DNA from: Sphingomonas_R sp036387535
GTDB taxonomy: Bacteria; Pseudomonadota; Alphaproteobacteria; Sphingomonadales; Sphingomonadaceae
DNA: 6,795 bases
Direction: 5' to 3'
NCBI RefSeq assembly: GCF_036387535.1
Contig: NZ_DASVTO010000149.1
Location: 1 to 6,795 of the forward strand
Positions within the stretch are counted from its first letter, which is position 1, and the number at the start of each line of letters is the position of its first letter. A model generated the notes under the pieces. That model saw only the letters and a program-made list of their open reading frames with translations, was not told where the DNA came from and ran no database searches. Below, piece by piece: positions 1-5,931 of this stretch. The translations under genes were made by a program, and so were the position numbers.

Positions 1-1
1 G

Positions 2-364
2 TGGCGGGCGGACATCGCGCCGAAGATCAGCTATCCCAAGCCCGACAATGTGCTGAGCTTCGACCGGCTGTCGTCGGTGTTCCTGTCCAACGTCAATCAT
101 GAGGAGGATCAGCCGGTCCACCTGACGTTGAAGGACACGGAGGTGCCGATCGCCGTCAACTACCACCTGTATGACAGCCCGGAGCAGCGTTATTGCCCGG
201 CCGGCGTTTACGAAATAGTGGGTGCGGAACACGGCGATCCAAGGTTGCAGATCAACGCGCAGAACTGCGTCCATTGCAAGACGTGCGACATCAAGGATCC
301 CACCCAGAACATCAAATGGGTGGTGCCGGAGGGCGGAGGGGGACCGAACTATCCCAATATGTGA
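2..364 (+). CDS. Electron transfer flavoprotein:ubiquinone oxidoreductase (ETF-QO), C-terminal part, 5' truncated by window
   Basis: ETF-QO takes electrons from reduced electron transfer flavoprotein, filled by acyl-CoA and other dehydrogenases, and passes them through FAD and a [4Fe-4S] cluster to ubiquinone at the membrane. Only the last 120 residues are here; the FAD and quinone domains lie upstream of base 1, and the frame is open to the left edge. The visible part is the ferredoxin-like C-terminal domain. It has the pattern DxPVHL around bases 107-124, then RYCPAGVYE with the first cluster cysteine at base 194. The other three cysteines follow in NCVHCKTCDIKDP (codons at 266, 275 and 284). 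The spacing C-x23-C-x2-C-x2-C and the closing GGGGPxYxxM match the family, so the end of the protein is intact. The stop is 16 bases before a TPR lipoprotein gene, suggesting co-transcription. Identification is firm; the upstream portion cannot be judged. Confidence 0.96.
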   Translation, partial: WRADIAPKISYPKPDNVLSFDRLSSVFLSNVNHEEDQPVHLTLKDTEVPIAVNYHLYDSPEQRYCPAGVYEIVGAEHGDPRLQINAQNCVHCKTCDIKDPTQNIKWVVPEGGGGPNYPNM

Positions 365-380
365 TCCCCGGGCCAAAAGC

Positions 381-2021
381 GTGCGGTGCGCGGTCATCCT
401 GATGGCGATAGCGGGCTGTGCGTCGCCGACGCTCGCGAGCCGTTCGGAACCGCGATCCGCGATCAGGGACTATGTACAGGCGCGCGCAGCGGATGCCGAT
501 GGCCGGACCGCCATCGCCGCGCGCGGTTATGCCACGGCGATGGCGCGCAATCCCGGTGATCCCATGCTGGCCACGCGCGCCTATCGACAGGCGATCGGCG
601 CAGGGGATCGGGAACTGGCGCTGGCCGCCGCCCGGCAGTTGGGGGCACAGTCGGCACTGCCGCCCGACGGACGCCTGCTGATCCTGACGCAAGCGGTGAT
701 CGATCGCGACTGGACCGCCGCCGCCGCCGCGACCGACGCGGTCGAACGGGAAAAAGCGTTTGCGTTTCTGGTCCCGGCGCTGCGCGCGTGGCGTGCGATC
801 GGCGTGCGGCAGGGCGATCCGGTCGCGATCCTGGAGGCCGGAGGACGCGTCGGCCTGACCGGTGTTTATGCGGACGAACAGCGTGCACTGCTGCTGCTCG
901 CCATGGGGCGGACCGTGGAGGGTGTCGCCGCGATCCAGGCGCAGGCGACACGCGCGGCCGGCCGGCAGACGCGGTTGCGGCTGGCCGCCGCAGCCCTGTT
1001 GCAGCGGCGCGGCAAGCGCAGCGACGCGCTGGCGCTGCTGGAGGGGGATGGCCCCGAATTGCGCGCGGGTCGCGCCCGGATCATGGCGCGCAGGACGCTG
1101 CCGGGCGCCATCGACGGTCCGGCGGCGGGCATCGCCGAACTGCTGGTTCGGGTGGCGATCGACATGAACCGCGAACGCACCACGCCGATCGCCTTGTCAT
1201 TGGCGCGGATGGCGTCGTTCCTGGCACCGGACAACGCCGAAAGCTGGCTGGTGACGGCCGAACTGTTGCAGGCCGGCGGGCGCTATCCGGCGGCGGGGCA
1301 GGCGTTGGATCATATTTCCGGCGATGATCCGTTTGCCGTCGCCGCGCGCGACGTGCGCCTGTCGCTGCTGGTGCGACAGGGTGAGAATGAGGCGGCGTTG
1401 CAGGCCGCCGAGGCCGCCGCGAAGCAGACTGGCGCGACATCGGCGGACTGGATCCGGGTGGGCGATGTCCGTGCGGCGCTCGGCCGGTCGCGCGATGCCG
1501 CCGCGGCCTATGCCCGTGCCGCCGCACTGGCGCCGCCCGCCACGATCTGGACCGCGTGGCTGCTGCAGGGCAGCGCGCTGGAGGAGGCCGGTGACTGGAC
1601 GGAGGCGAAGGCCGTGCTGGAACGGGCGCGGGCGGTGGCGCCGGACCAGGCGGTGGTCCTCAACCTGCTGGGCTATGCGCAGTTGGAACGCCGCGAAAAT
1701 CTGGTTGAGGCGCAACGGCTGATCGAACAGGCGAGCCGGTTGCGTCCGGACGATCCGTCGATCACCGACTCGCTCGGCTGGGCCTATTATCTGCGTGGGG
1801 ATGCCCCGAAAGCGATTGCGACCCTCGAACGCGCCGTGGCCGGCGATCCGGCGCAAAGCGCGATCAACGAGCATCTGGGCGACGCCTACTGGTCGGTCGG
1901 CCGGCGATACGAGGCGCGCTATGCCTGGGCCGCGGCGCTGGTGGCCGCGGAACCGGCGGACCTGGCCCGCATCCAGGCGAAGATCGACGGCGGATGGACG
2001 CAGGCGGTGGCCGCCCCTTGA
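381..2021 (+). CDS. TPR-repeat lipoprotein, probably outer-membrane anchored
   Basis: This 546-residue protein contains tetratricopeptide repeats, helical hairpins that usually bind other proteins. I chose the GTG at 381. It lies just after the ETF-QO stop and gives a minimal lipoprotein signal: one Arg, a hydrophobic stretch, then the lipobox IAGC with Cys13. ATG 402 would leave only five residues before that Cys, and ATG 222 would overlap ETF-QO by 143 bases. No good ribosome binding site precedes 381, so the start is less sure than the gene; reinitiation after ETF-QO is possible. Ala follows the Cys, so by the E. coli rule the protein would be sorted to the outer membrane. The middle is Ala/Arg-rich helical sequence with degenerate repeats. 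The clearest TPRs are C-terminal, around residues 355-520: LNLLGYAQLE (from 427), DSLGWAYYLRGD (from 463) and EHLGDAYWSVGRRYEA (from 497). This ending is common in alphaproteobacterial TPR proteins. Partner and exact role are unknown. Confidence 0.88.
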   Translation: MRCAVILMAIAGCASPTLASRSEPRSAIRDYVQARAADADGRTAIAARGYATAMARNPGDPMLATRAYRQAIGAGDRELALAAARQLGAQSALPPDGRLLILTQAVIDRDWTAAAAATDAVEREKAFAFLVPALRAWRAIGVRQGDPVAILEAGGRVGLTGVYADEQRALLLLAMGRTVEGVAAIQAQATRAAGRQTRLRLAAAALLQRRGKRSDALALLEGDGPELRAGRARIMARRTLPGAIDGPAAGIAELLVRVAIDMNRERTTPIALSLARMASFLAPDNAESWLVTAELLQAGGRYPAAGQALDHISGDDPFAVAARDVRLSLLVRQGENEAALQAAEAAAKQTGATSADWIRVGDVRAALGRSRDAAAAYARAAALAPPATIWTAWLLQGSALEEAGDWTEAKAVLERARAVAPDQAVVLNLLGYAQLERRENLVEAQRLIEQASRLRPDDPSITDSLGWAYYLRGDAPKAIATLERAVAGDPAQSAINEHLGDAYWSVGRRYEARYAWAAALVAAEPADLARIQAKIDGGWTQAVAAP

Positions 2022-2031
2022 ACTTGCCGCC

Positions 2032-2107
2032 CCGCCGGCGGACGCCGGAGTCCAGCCAGGATCACGGGCGCTGCGTCTCTGTTACGGTCGCACCCCCGGC
2101 GTCCGCC
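2032..2107. repeat. Inverted repeat pair upstream of ispE (12-bp perfect arms, 47-base spacer)
   Basis: The 12 bases GGCGGACGCCGG at 2037-2048 are the exact reverse complement of CCGGCGTCCGCC at 2096-2107. The left arm also lies within a small self-hairpin: CCGGCG at 2035-2040 and CGCCGG at 2043-2048. The overlapping ten bases at 2032-2041 (CCGCCGGCGG) form a perfect palindrome. This could be a remnant dispersed repeat, an mRNA-stabilising fold, or chance in very GC-rich DNA. Confidence 0.55.
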
Positions 2108-2125
2108 TACAGACGACGGCGGGGG
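2093..2125 (+). repeat. Strong hairpin in the ispE leader (10 of 11 bases paired, 11-base loop)
   Basis: CCCCCGGCGTC at 2093-2103 can pair with GACGGCGGGGG at 2115-2125, with a single G-G mismatch and an 11-base loop. It shares its left arm with the right arm of the longer-range inverted repeat, so the two folds exclude each other. No U-run follows; the next bases are CGATATGATG, which argues against an intrinsic terminator. A role in RNA stability or regulation is only a possibility. Confidence 0.5.
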
Positions 2126-2161
2126 CGATATGATGCCGTTCGGCGACGCCGGTGAACACGC

Positions 2162-2170
2162 AAGAAGGGG
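2162..2170 (+). promoter_or_regulatory. Ribosome binding site supporting the upstream ispE start
   Basis: AAGAAGGGG ends six bases before ATG 2177. It is the best purine-rich stretch near the gene and favours this start over ATG 2222, which has no comparable site. Confidence 0.55.
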
Positions 2171-2176
2171 CAATGG

Positions 2177-3046
2177 ATGCGACCGGTTGATCGCGTCGCG
2201 CGTGGCGGGCATGGCAGCGCGATGATCGAGACCGCCTTTGCCAAGATCAACCTGGCGCTGCATGTCCGCCGACGCCGGGCCGATGGCTATCATGAAATCG
2301 AAACGCTGTTCGCCTTTGCCGAGGATGGCGACATCCTGACGCTGGACCACGACGACGTGCCGGACACGGAGCCGTTGCGGATCGTGGGGCCGTTTGCTGC
2401 GGCGATCGCGGGCGGCGACAATCTGGTGACGCGCGCCGCCGAACTCTACCGTGCGCGCCATGGCGGGCCGGCGGCGCGATTCATCCTGGACAAGCGGTTG
2501 CCGGTAGCGGCGGGGATCGGCGGCGGATCGGCAGATGCGGCGGCGGCGCTGCGCGTGCTGGCGCGTCGTGACGGGATGGCGGAGGATGATCCCGCCCTGC
2601 TGGAAATCGCCGGAAGACTGGGTGCGGATGTGCCGGCCTGCCTGCTGTCGCGGACGGTGCGCGGCGACGGGCGCGGCGATGCGTTGCGATGCGTCGCGAG
2701 CGGTACCCTGGCGGGCATGCCGCTGCTGCTGGTCAATCCGAACGTGCCGCTGGCGACCGGTCCGGTCTTCGCCGGCTGGGATGGCGAAGATCGCGGCCCG
2801 TTGGCGGACGGCGATCCGCTGATGGTCGCGGCCGACGCGCGCAACGACCTGGAACCGCCAGCCTGCGCGCTGCGGCCGGAGATCCCGGTCGTGCTTGCAT
2901 GGTTGGCGACGCAGCCGGGCGTGGTGCTGGCCCGGATGTCGGGGTCCGGCGCAACCTGTTTCGCGCTGTTCCAGGATGCCGCGTCGCGTGACCGGGTGAC
3001 GGTGCCGGACATCTGGTGGCGCCTGGCGAGTCGGGTGCGGGCATGA
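2177..3046 (+). CDS. ispE: 4-diphosphocytidyl-2-C-methyl-D-erythritol kinase (IspE)
   Basis: IspE uses ATP to phosphorylate the 2-hydroxyl of CDP-methylerythritol, the fourth step of the MEP pathway to isopentenyl diphosphate, in the cytoplasm. The protein has 289 residues (E. coli 283) and all GHMP-kinase landmarks. The N-terminal motif AKINLALHV carries Lys23 and Asn25, followed by DGYHEIETLF. The glycine-rich ATP loop LPVAAGIGGGSADAAAAL runs from residue 108. GADVPACL holds Asp151, matching the catalytic Asp of the family, and MSGSGATCF runs from residue 254. The start is ambiguous. ATG 2177 has a good ribosome binding site but adds an Arg-rich 15-residue lead (MRPVDRVARGGHGSA). ATG 2222 begins at the family-typical MIETAFAKINL. 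The stop overlaps the next start in an ATGA, so the downstream crotonase-like gene is probably translationally coupled. The function is secure. Confidence 0.96.
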   Translation: MRPVDRVARGGHGSAMIETAFAKINLALHVRRRRADGYHEIETLFAFAEDGDILTLDHDDVPDTEPLRIVGPFAAAIAGGDNLVTRAAELYRARHGGPAARFILDKRLPVAAGIGGGSADAAAALRVLARRDGMAEDDPALLEIAGRLGADVPACLLSRTVRGDGRGDALRCVASGTLAGMPLLLVNPNVPLATGPVFAGWDGEDRGPLADGDPLMVAADARNDLEPPACALRPEIPVVLAWLATQPGVVLARMSGSGATCFALFQDAASRDRVTVPDIWWRLASRVRA

Positions 3047-3747
3047 TCGGCTATGATGTCCAGGAGGGCGTGGCGACGGTGTCGCTGGACCGCGCCACTG
3101 CGCGTAACGCGGTGCCGATCGCGGATTGGGACACCCTGGCGCGGACGATCGGAGCGGCGGCGGGACAGGCGCGGGTGATCCTGCTGCGGTCGGCCGTGCC
3201 CGGCACATTCTGCGCGGGCGCCGACCTGGGCGAGTTTGCGGCGATGATGGCCGATCCCGCCCTGGTCGCACGCTTTCGGCGGGCGATGGCCGGCGCGATG
3301 ACCGCGGTGGCGGATGCGGCGGTGCCGGTGATCGCGGCGATCGACGGCGGGTGCTTCGGGGCGGGGGTCGCGCTCGCCATGGCGTGCGATCTACGGATCG
3401 CGGGGGCGGAGGCGGCGTTTGCGATCCCGCCGGCGCGGCTGGGAATCAGCTATCCGGCCGGTGACATCCAGCGGCTGCGCACGCTGGTCGGGCCGGGGCA
3501 GGCGGCACGACTTTTGCTGACCGGCGACCGGATCGATGCGGCGGAGGCGGCGCGGATCGGGCTGGTCGAACTGTCGGTGCCGAATGCCAAGCCGGTCGGG
3601 CGGGAGATGGCGGCGCGGATCGCCGCCAATTCGGGCGCCAGCGTCGCCGCGTTGCGGGCGGTGTTGCGCGGGCAGGAGGACGGCGATGCAAGGTTCGACG
3701 CCCTGTTCGCCGGGCCGGACCTGCGGACGCGGTTTACGCGCCGCTGA
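3043..3747 (+). CDS. Enoyl-CoA hydratase/isomerase (crotonase) family protein lacking both hydratase glutamates
   Basis: A 234-residue protein with the crotonase fold, slightly shorter than typical hydratases (about 255-260). The ATG at 3043 overlaps the ispE stop by four bases and opens with MIGYDVQEGVATVSLDR, a normal first strand of this family. Oxyanion-hole regions are present: GTFCAGADL (residues 54-62) and FGAGVALAMACD (105-116). Near the C-terminal half, LLTGDRIDAAEAARIGLV is also typical. By my manual alignment to rat crotonase, Glu144 corresponds to Ala110. Glu164, the E of the QPE motif, corresponds to Pro130 in AIPPARLG. The usual GGTQRL loop is replaced by PAGDIQRL. The protein probably binds an acyl-CoA but is unlikely to be a standard hydratase. 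Members of this superfamily also act as isomerases, hydrolases, decarboxylases or dehalogenases. The true reaction is unknown. Coupling to ispE may mean co-expression only, not a shared pathway. Confidence 0.92.
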   Translation: MIGYDVQEGVATVSLDRATARNAVPIADWDTLARTIGAAAGQARVILLRSAVPGTFCAGADLGEFAAMMADPALVARFRRAMAGAMTAVADAAVPVIAAIDGGCFGAGVALAMACDLRIAGAEAAFAIPPARLGISYPAGDIQRLRTLVGPGQAARLLLTGDRIDAAEAARIGLVELSVPNAKPVGREMAARIAANSGASVAALRAVLRGQEDGDARFDALFAGPDLRTRFTRR

Positions 3748-3826
3748 GTGCGTCGGGCGCGGTTGCGTCCTGCCGCCGATCGCGCCAAGACGCTGCGCAC
3801 ACGCCGACAGCCTGAAAGAGTGCGCC
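3748..3826. other. Short gap before ilvD
   Basis: Seventy-nine bases separate the crotonase-like gene from ilvD. I see no terminator hairpin with a T-run and no confident promoter. GAAAGAG at 3814-3820, six bases before the ilvD ATG, is a plausible ribosome binding site. An ilvD leader peptide rich in branched-chain residues is not visible. Confidence 0.5.
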
Positions 3827-5548
3827 ATGTCCGACCGGTTCGACAAATCCCGCCTGCCCAGTCGTCATGTTTCAGTCGGGCCCGAGCGGGCGCCGCATCG
3901 CAGCTATTATTACGCGATGGGCATGACGGAGGAGGAGATTGCGCGCCCCTTCGTCGCGGTGGCGAGCGCCGGTAACGACAGCGCGCCGTGCAACACCACG
4001 CTGGATGCGCAGGCGGATATCTGCCGCGAAGGCGTGATCGCTAATGGCGGGCTGCCGCGGCGGTTCAACACCATCACCGTCACCGACGGCATTGCGATGG
4101 GACATCAGGGGATGAAATCCTCGCTCGTCAGCCGGGAGGTGATCGCGGATTCGGTCGAACTGTCGGTGCGCGGCCATTGTTATGATGCGCTGGTGACCTT
4201 TGCCGGGTGCGACAAGTCGTTGCCGGGCATGATGATGGCGATGCTGCGGCTGAACGTGCCGTCGATCTTCGTCTATGGCGGGTCGATCCTGCCGGGGCGC
4301 TATGACGATCGCGACGTGACCGTGGTCGATGTGTTCGAAGCGGTGGGGCAGCATGCCGCCGGCAATTGCCCGCTGAAGGACCTGGCCGCGCTGGAAAAAG
4401 TGGCCTGTCCAGGCCACGGGGCGTGCGGGGGGCAGTTTACCGCCAACACCATGGCCTGCGTCGGGGAGGCGATCGGCCTGTCATTGCCGAACAGCAACAT
4501 GATGCCGGCACCCTATCGCGGTCGGGACGAGATCGCGCGCGCGGCGGGATATCAGGTGATGAACCTGCTGGAGATGAACCTGAGGCCGCGTGATATCTGC
4601 ACACGCGAAGCCTTTGAGAATGCAGCGCGGATCGTGGCGGCCACCGGTGGATCGACCAATGCCGGGCTGCACCTGCCGGCGATGGCGAACGAAGCCGGCA
4701 TCAATTTCGACCTGTTCGACGTGGCCGAGATCTTCAAGACCACACCCTATATCGCCGACCTGAAACCCGGCGGGCGCTATGTCGCCAAGGACATGCATGA
4801 GGCAGGCGGCGTCTACATGCTGATGAAGACGCTGTTGGCGGAAGGGCTGTTGCACGGCGGGTGCCGGACGGTGACCGGCAAGACGCTGGCCGAGAATATC
4901 GACGAGGTGACGTGGAACCCCGACCAGAAGGTGATCTACGACGCGAAGACCCCGCTCAGCCCGACCGGCGGCGTGGTCGGCCTGCGCGGAACGCTGGCGC
5001 CCGATGGCGCGATCGTGAAGGTGGCGGGGATGAAGCGACTGGTCTTCGAAGGCCCGGCGCGCGTGTTCGATTGCGAGGAAGACTGCTTTGCTGCGGTGGA
5101 GGCACGCGAGATTGCGGACGGCGCGGTCATCGTGATCCGGTATGAAGGGCCGAAGGGCGGTCCCGGCATGCGCGAAATGCTGTCGACCACCGCCGCGCTC
5201 TATGGGCAGGGGCTGGGCGAGCGGGTTGCGCTGATCACCGATGGGCGGTTTTCCGGGGGAACGCGCGGCTTCTGCATCGGCCATGTCGGGCCAGAGGCGG
5301 CCGATGGCGGGCCGATCGCGCTGGTGCAGGATGGCGACATCATCCGGATCGATGCCGAACAGGGGACGATCGACCTGCTGGTCGACGAGGCCGAACTGGC
5401 GGAGCGGCACCGCGCATGGCGGCCGCGCGTCAATGATTATGGCGCCGGGGCGTTGTGGCGCTATGCCCGGAATGTCGGTCCCGCCTGGGCCGGGGCGGTG
5501 ACGCATCCCGGCGCGCGGGAGGAACGGCACATCTATGCGGACATCTGA
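3827..5548 (+). CDS. ilvD: Dihydroxy-acid dehydratase (IlvD)
   Basis: IlvD dehydrates 2,3-dihydroxy-isovalerate and 2,3-dihydroxy-3-methylvalerate to the keto acids that become valine, leucine and isoleucine, in the cytoplasm. The product has 573 residues. Motifs in order: SAGNDSAPCNTT (Cys55), TVTDGIAMGHQGM (from residue 84), FAGCDKSLPGMM (Cys128, Asp129, Lys130), CPGHGACGGQFTANTM (Cys200), ATGGSTNAGLHLPA, GPKGGPGMREML, and TDGRFSGGTRG with Ser476, the family's likely catalytic serine. Cys55, Cys128 and Cys200 are the expected Fe-S ligands, in the pattern of [2Fe-2S]-type dehydratases. The ATG at 3827 has a ribosome binding site and a typical start, MSDRFDKSRLPSRHVS. The frame stays open 97 codons further upstream, but that stretch overlaps the crotonase-like gene and is not protein-like. 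The related sugar-acid dehydratases share the fold; overall sequence favours IlvD. The end overlaps the next gene by 14 bases. Confidence 0.94.
   Translation: MSDRFDKSRLPSRHVSVGPERAPHRSYYYAMGMTEEEIARPFVAVASAGNDSAPCNTTLDAQADICREGVIANGGLPRRFNTITVTDGIAMGHQGMKSSLVSREVIADSVELSVRGHCYDALVTFAGCDKSLPGMMMAMLRLNVPSIFVYGGSILPGRYDDRDVTVVDVFEAVGQHAAGNCPLKDLAALEKVACPGHGACGGQFTANTMACVGEAIGLSLPNSNMMPAPYRGRDEIARAAGYQVMNLLEMNLRPRDICTREAFENAARIVAATGGSTNAGLHLPAMANEAGINFDLFDVAEIFKTTPYIADLKPGGRYVAKDMHEAGGVYMLMKTLLAEGLLHGGCRTVTGKTLAENIDEVTWNPDQKVIYDAKTPLSPTGGVVGLRGTLAPDGAIVKVAGMKRLVFEGPARVFDCEEDCFAAVEAREIADGAVIVIRYEGPKGGPGMREMLSTTAALYGQGLGERVALITDGRFSGGTRGFCIGHVGPEAADGGPIALVQDGDIIRIDAEQGTIDLLVDEAELAERHRAWRPRVNDYGAGALWRYARNVGPAWAGAVTHPGAREERHIYADI
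5517..5524 (+). promoter_or_regulatory. Ribosome binding site inside the ilvD 3' end
   Basis: GGGAGGAA lies ten bases before ATG 5535 and within the last ilvD codons. It is one of the best Shine-Dalgarno matches in the window. It supports the overlapping lipoprotein start as a real gene start rather than a random ATG. Confidence 0.6.
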
Positions 5549-5924
5549 CGCCGCGCTGCTGATCGGCGGGCTGCTGACGGCCGGGCTGATGACGGGGTGC
5601 GACCGCGCACCGGTCGACCCGCGGGTGGCGGCCGGAGCGGTCGCGGGCAAGGATGCCGGCGCTGGCCGGATCGCGTGCCGGCTCGGCACCAGCGCGACCT
5701 ATGCGATCGTCTGCACGGCGGAGCGGACGGAGACGGCGGATGGGCAGCTGCTGACGTTGCGGGGGCCCGATGGCGGGTTTCGCCGCATCCTGGTCGATGC
5801 CGATGGGCGCAGCGCACGGACGGCCGACGGAGCCGAACCCGCCATGGTGAAGACCAGTGCGGACGGCACCGAGATCATCGTCGCGGGCGATCATTACCGC
5901 CTGCCGGCCCCCACGCCGCGGTGA
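5535..5924 (+). CDS. Small putative lipoprotein of unknown function
   Basis: This 129-residue protein begins with an Arg, a hydrophobic segment (AALLIGGLLTAGLM, residues 6-19) and a lipobox MTGC with Cys22, so it should be exported and lipid-anchored. Asp23 follows the Cys; in E. coli that residue retains lipoproteins in the inner membrane, though the rule may differ in this lineage. The mature part is a linker rich in Ala and Gly, then a compact region of short strands (about residues 45-125) with Cys48 and Cys60, which could form a disulfide. It ends in TEIIVAGDHYRLPAPTPR. I do not recognise a named domain; similar short proteins beside ilvD in sphingomonads are my recollection only. It starts inside the last ilvD codons behind a good ribosome binding site and ends seven bases before the NAD(P)HX repair gene, so it is very probably part of that operon. 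Confidence 0.82.
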   Translation: MRTSDAALLIGGLLTAGLMTGCDRAPVDPRVAAGAVAGKDAGAGRIACRLGTSATYAIVCTAERTETADGQLLTLRGPDGGFRRILVDADGRSARTADGAEPAMVKTSADGTEIIVAGDHYRLPAPTPR

Positions 5925-5931
5925 CGGTGCG

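Larger units (their letters stand above)
2022..2176. other. Intergenic region before ispE, rich in inverted repeats
   Basis: This 155-base gap between the TPR gene and ispE carries no convincing coding sequence. It contains the inverted repeats listed separately and ends in a purine-rich ribosome binding site. If ispE has its own promoter it should lie here, but I could not pick a reliable -35/-10 pair. No T-tract follows any of the hairpins, so a classical intrinsic terminator for the TPR gene is not supported. Confidence 0.7.

Noticed and set aside
222..380. Upstream extension of the TPR gene from ATG 222
   Set aside because: It lies over the ETF-QO cysteine region in another frame, is Arg-rich and would bury the lipoprotein signal.
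2093..2130. Intrinsic terminator after the TPR gene
   Set aside because: The hairpin is strong but is followed by CGATATGATG, with no run of T residues.
1919..3271. 450-codon open frame on the minus strand
   Set aside because: It runs antisense across the TPR gene end, ispE and the crotonase-like gene. Its Arg/Pro/His-rich composition is typical of shadow frames in GC-rich DNA.
3536..3826. 97-codon upstream extension of the ilvD frame
   Set aside because: It overlaps the crotonase-like gene, is Arg/Cys-rich out-of-frame translation, and the typical IlvD start with a ribosome binding site is at 3827.
3827..5548. Phosphogluconate or pentonate dehydratase instead of IlvD
   Set aside because: The motif set around the three cysteines, the N-terminus and the neighbourhood fit IlvD better, and no sugar-catabolism genes are adjacent. 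A tree of the family would settle it.
4481..5689. 402-codon open frame on the minus strand
   Set aside because: It is antisense to ilvD, has no recognisable domain and is biased in composition; a codon-position artefact.
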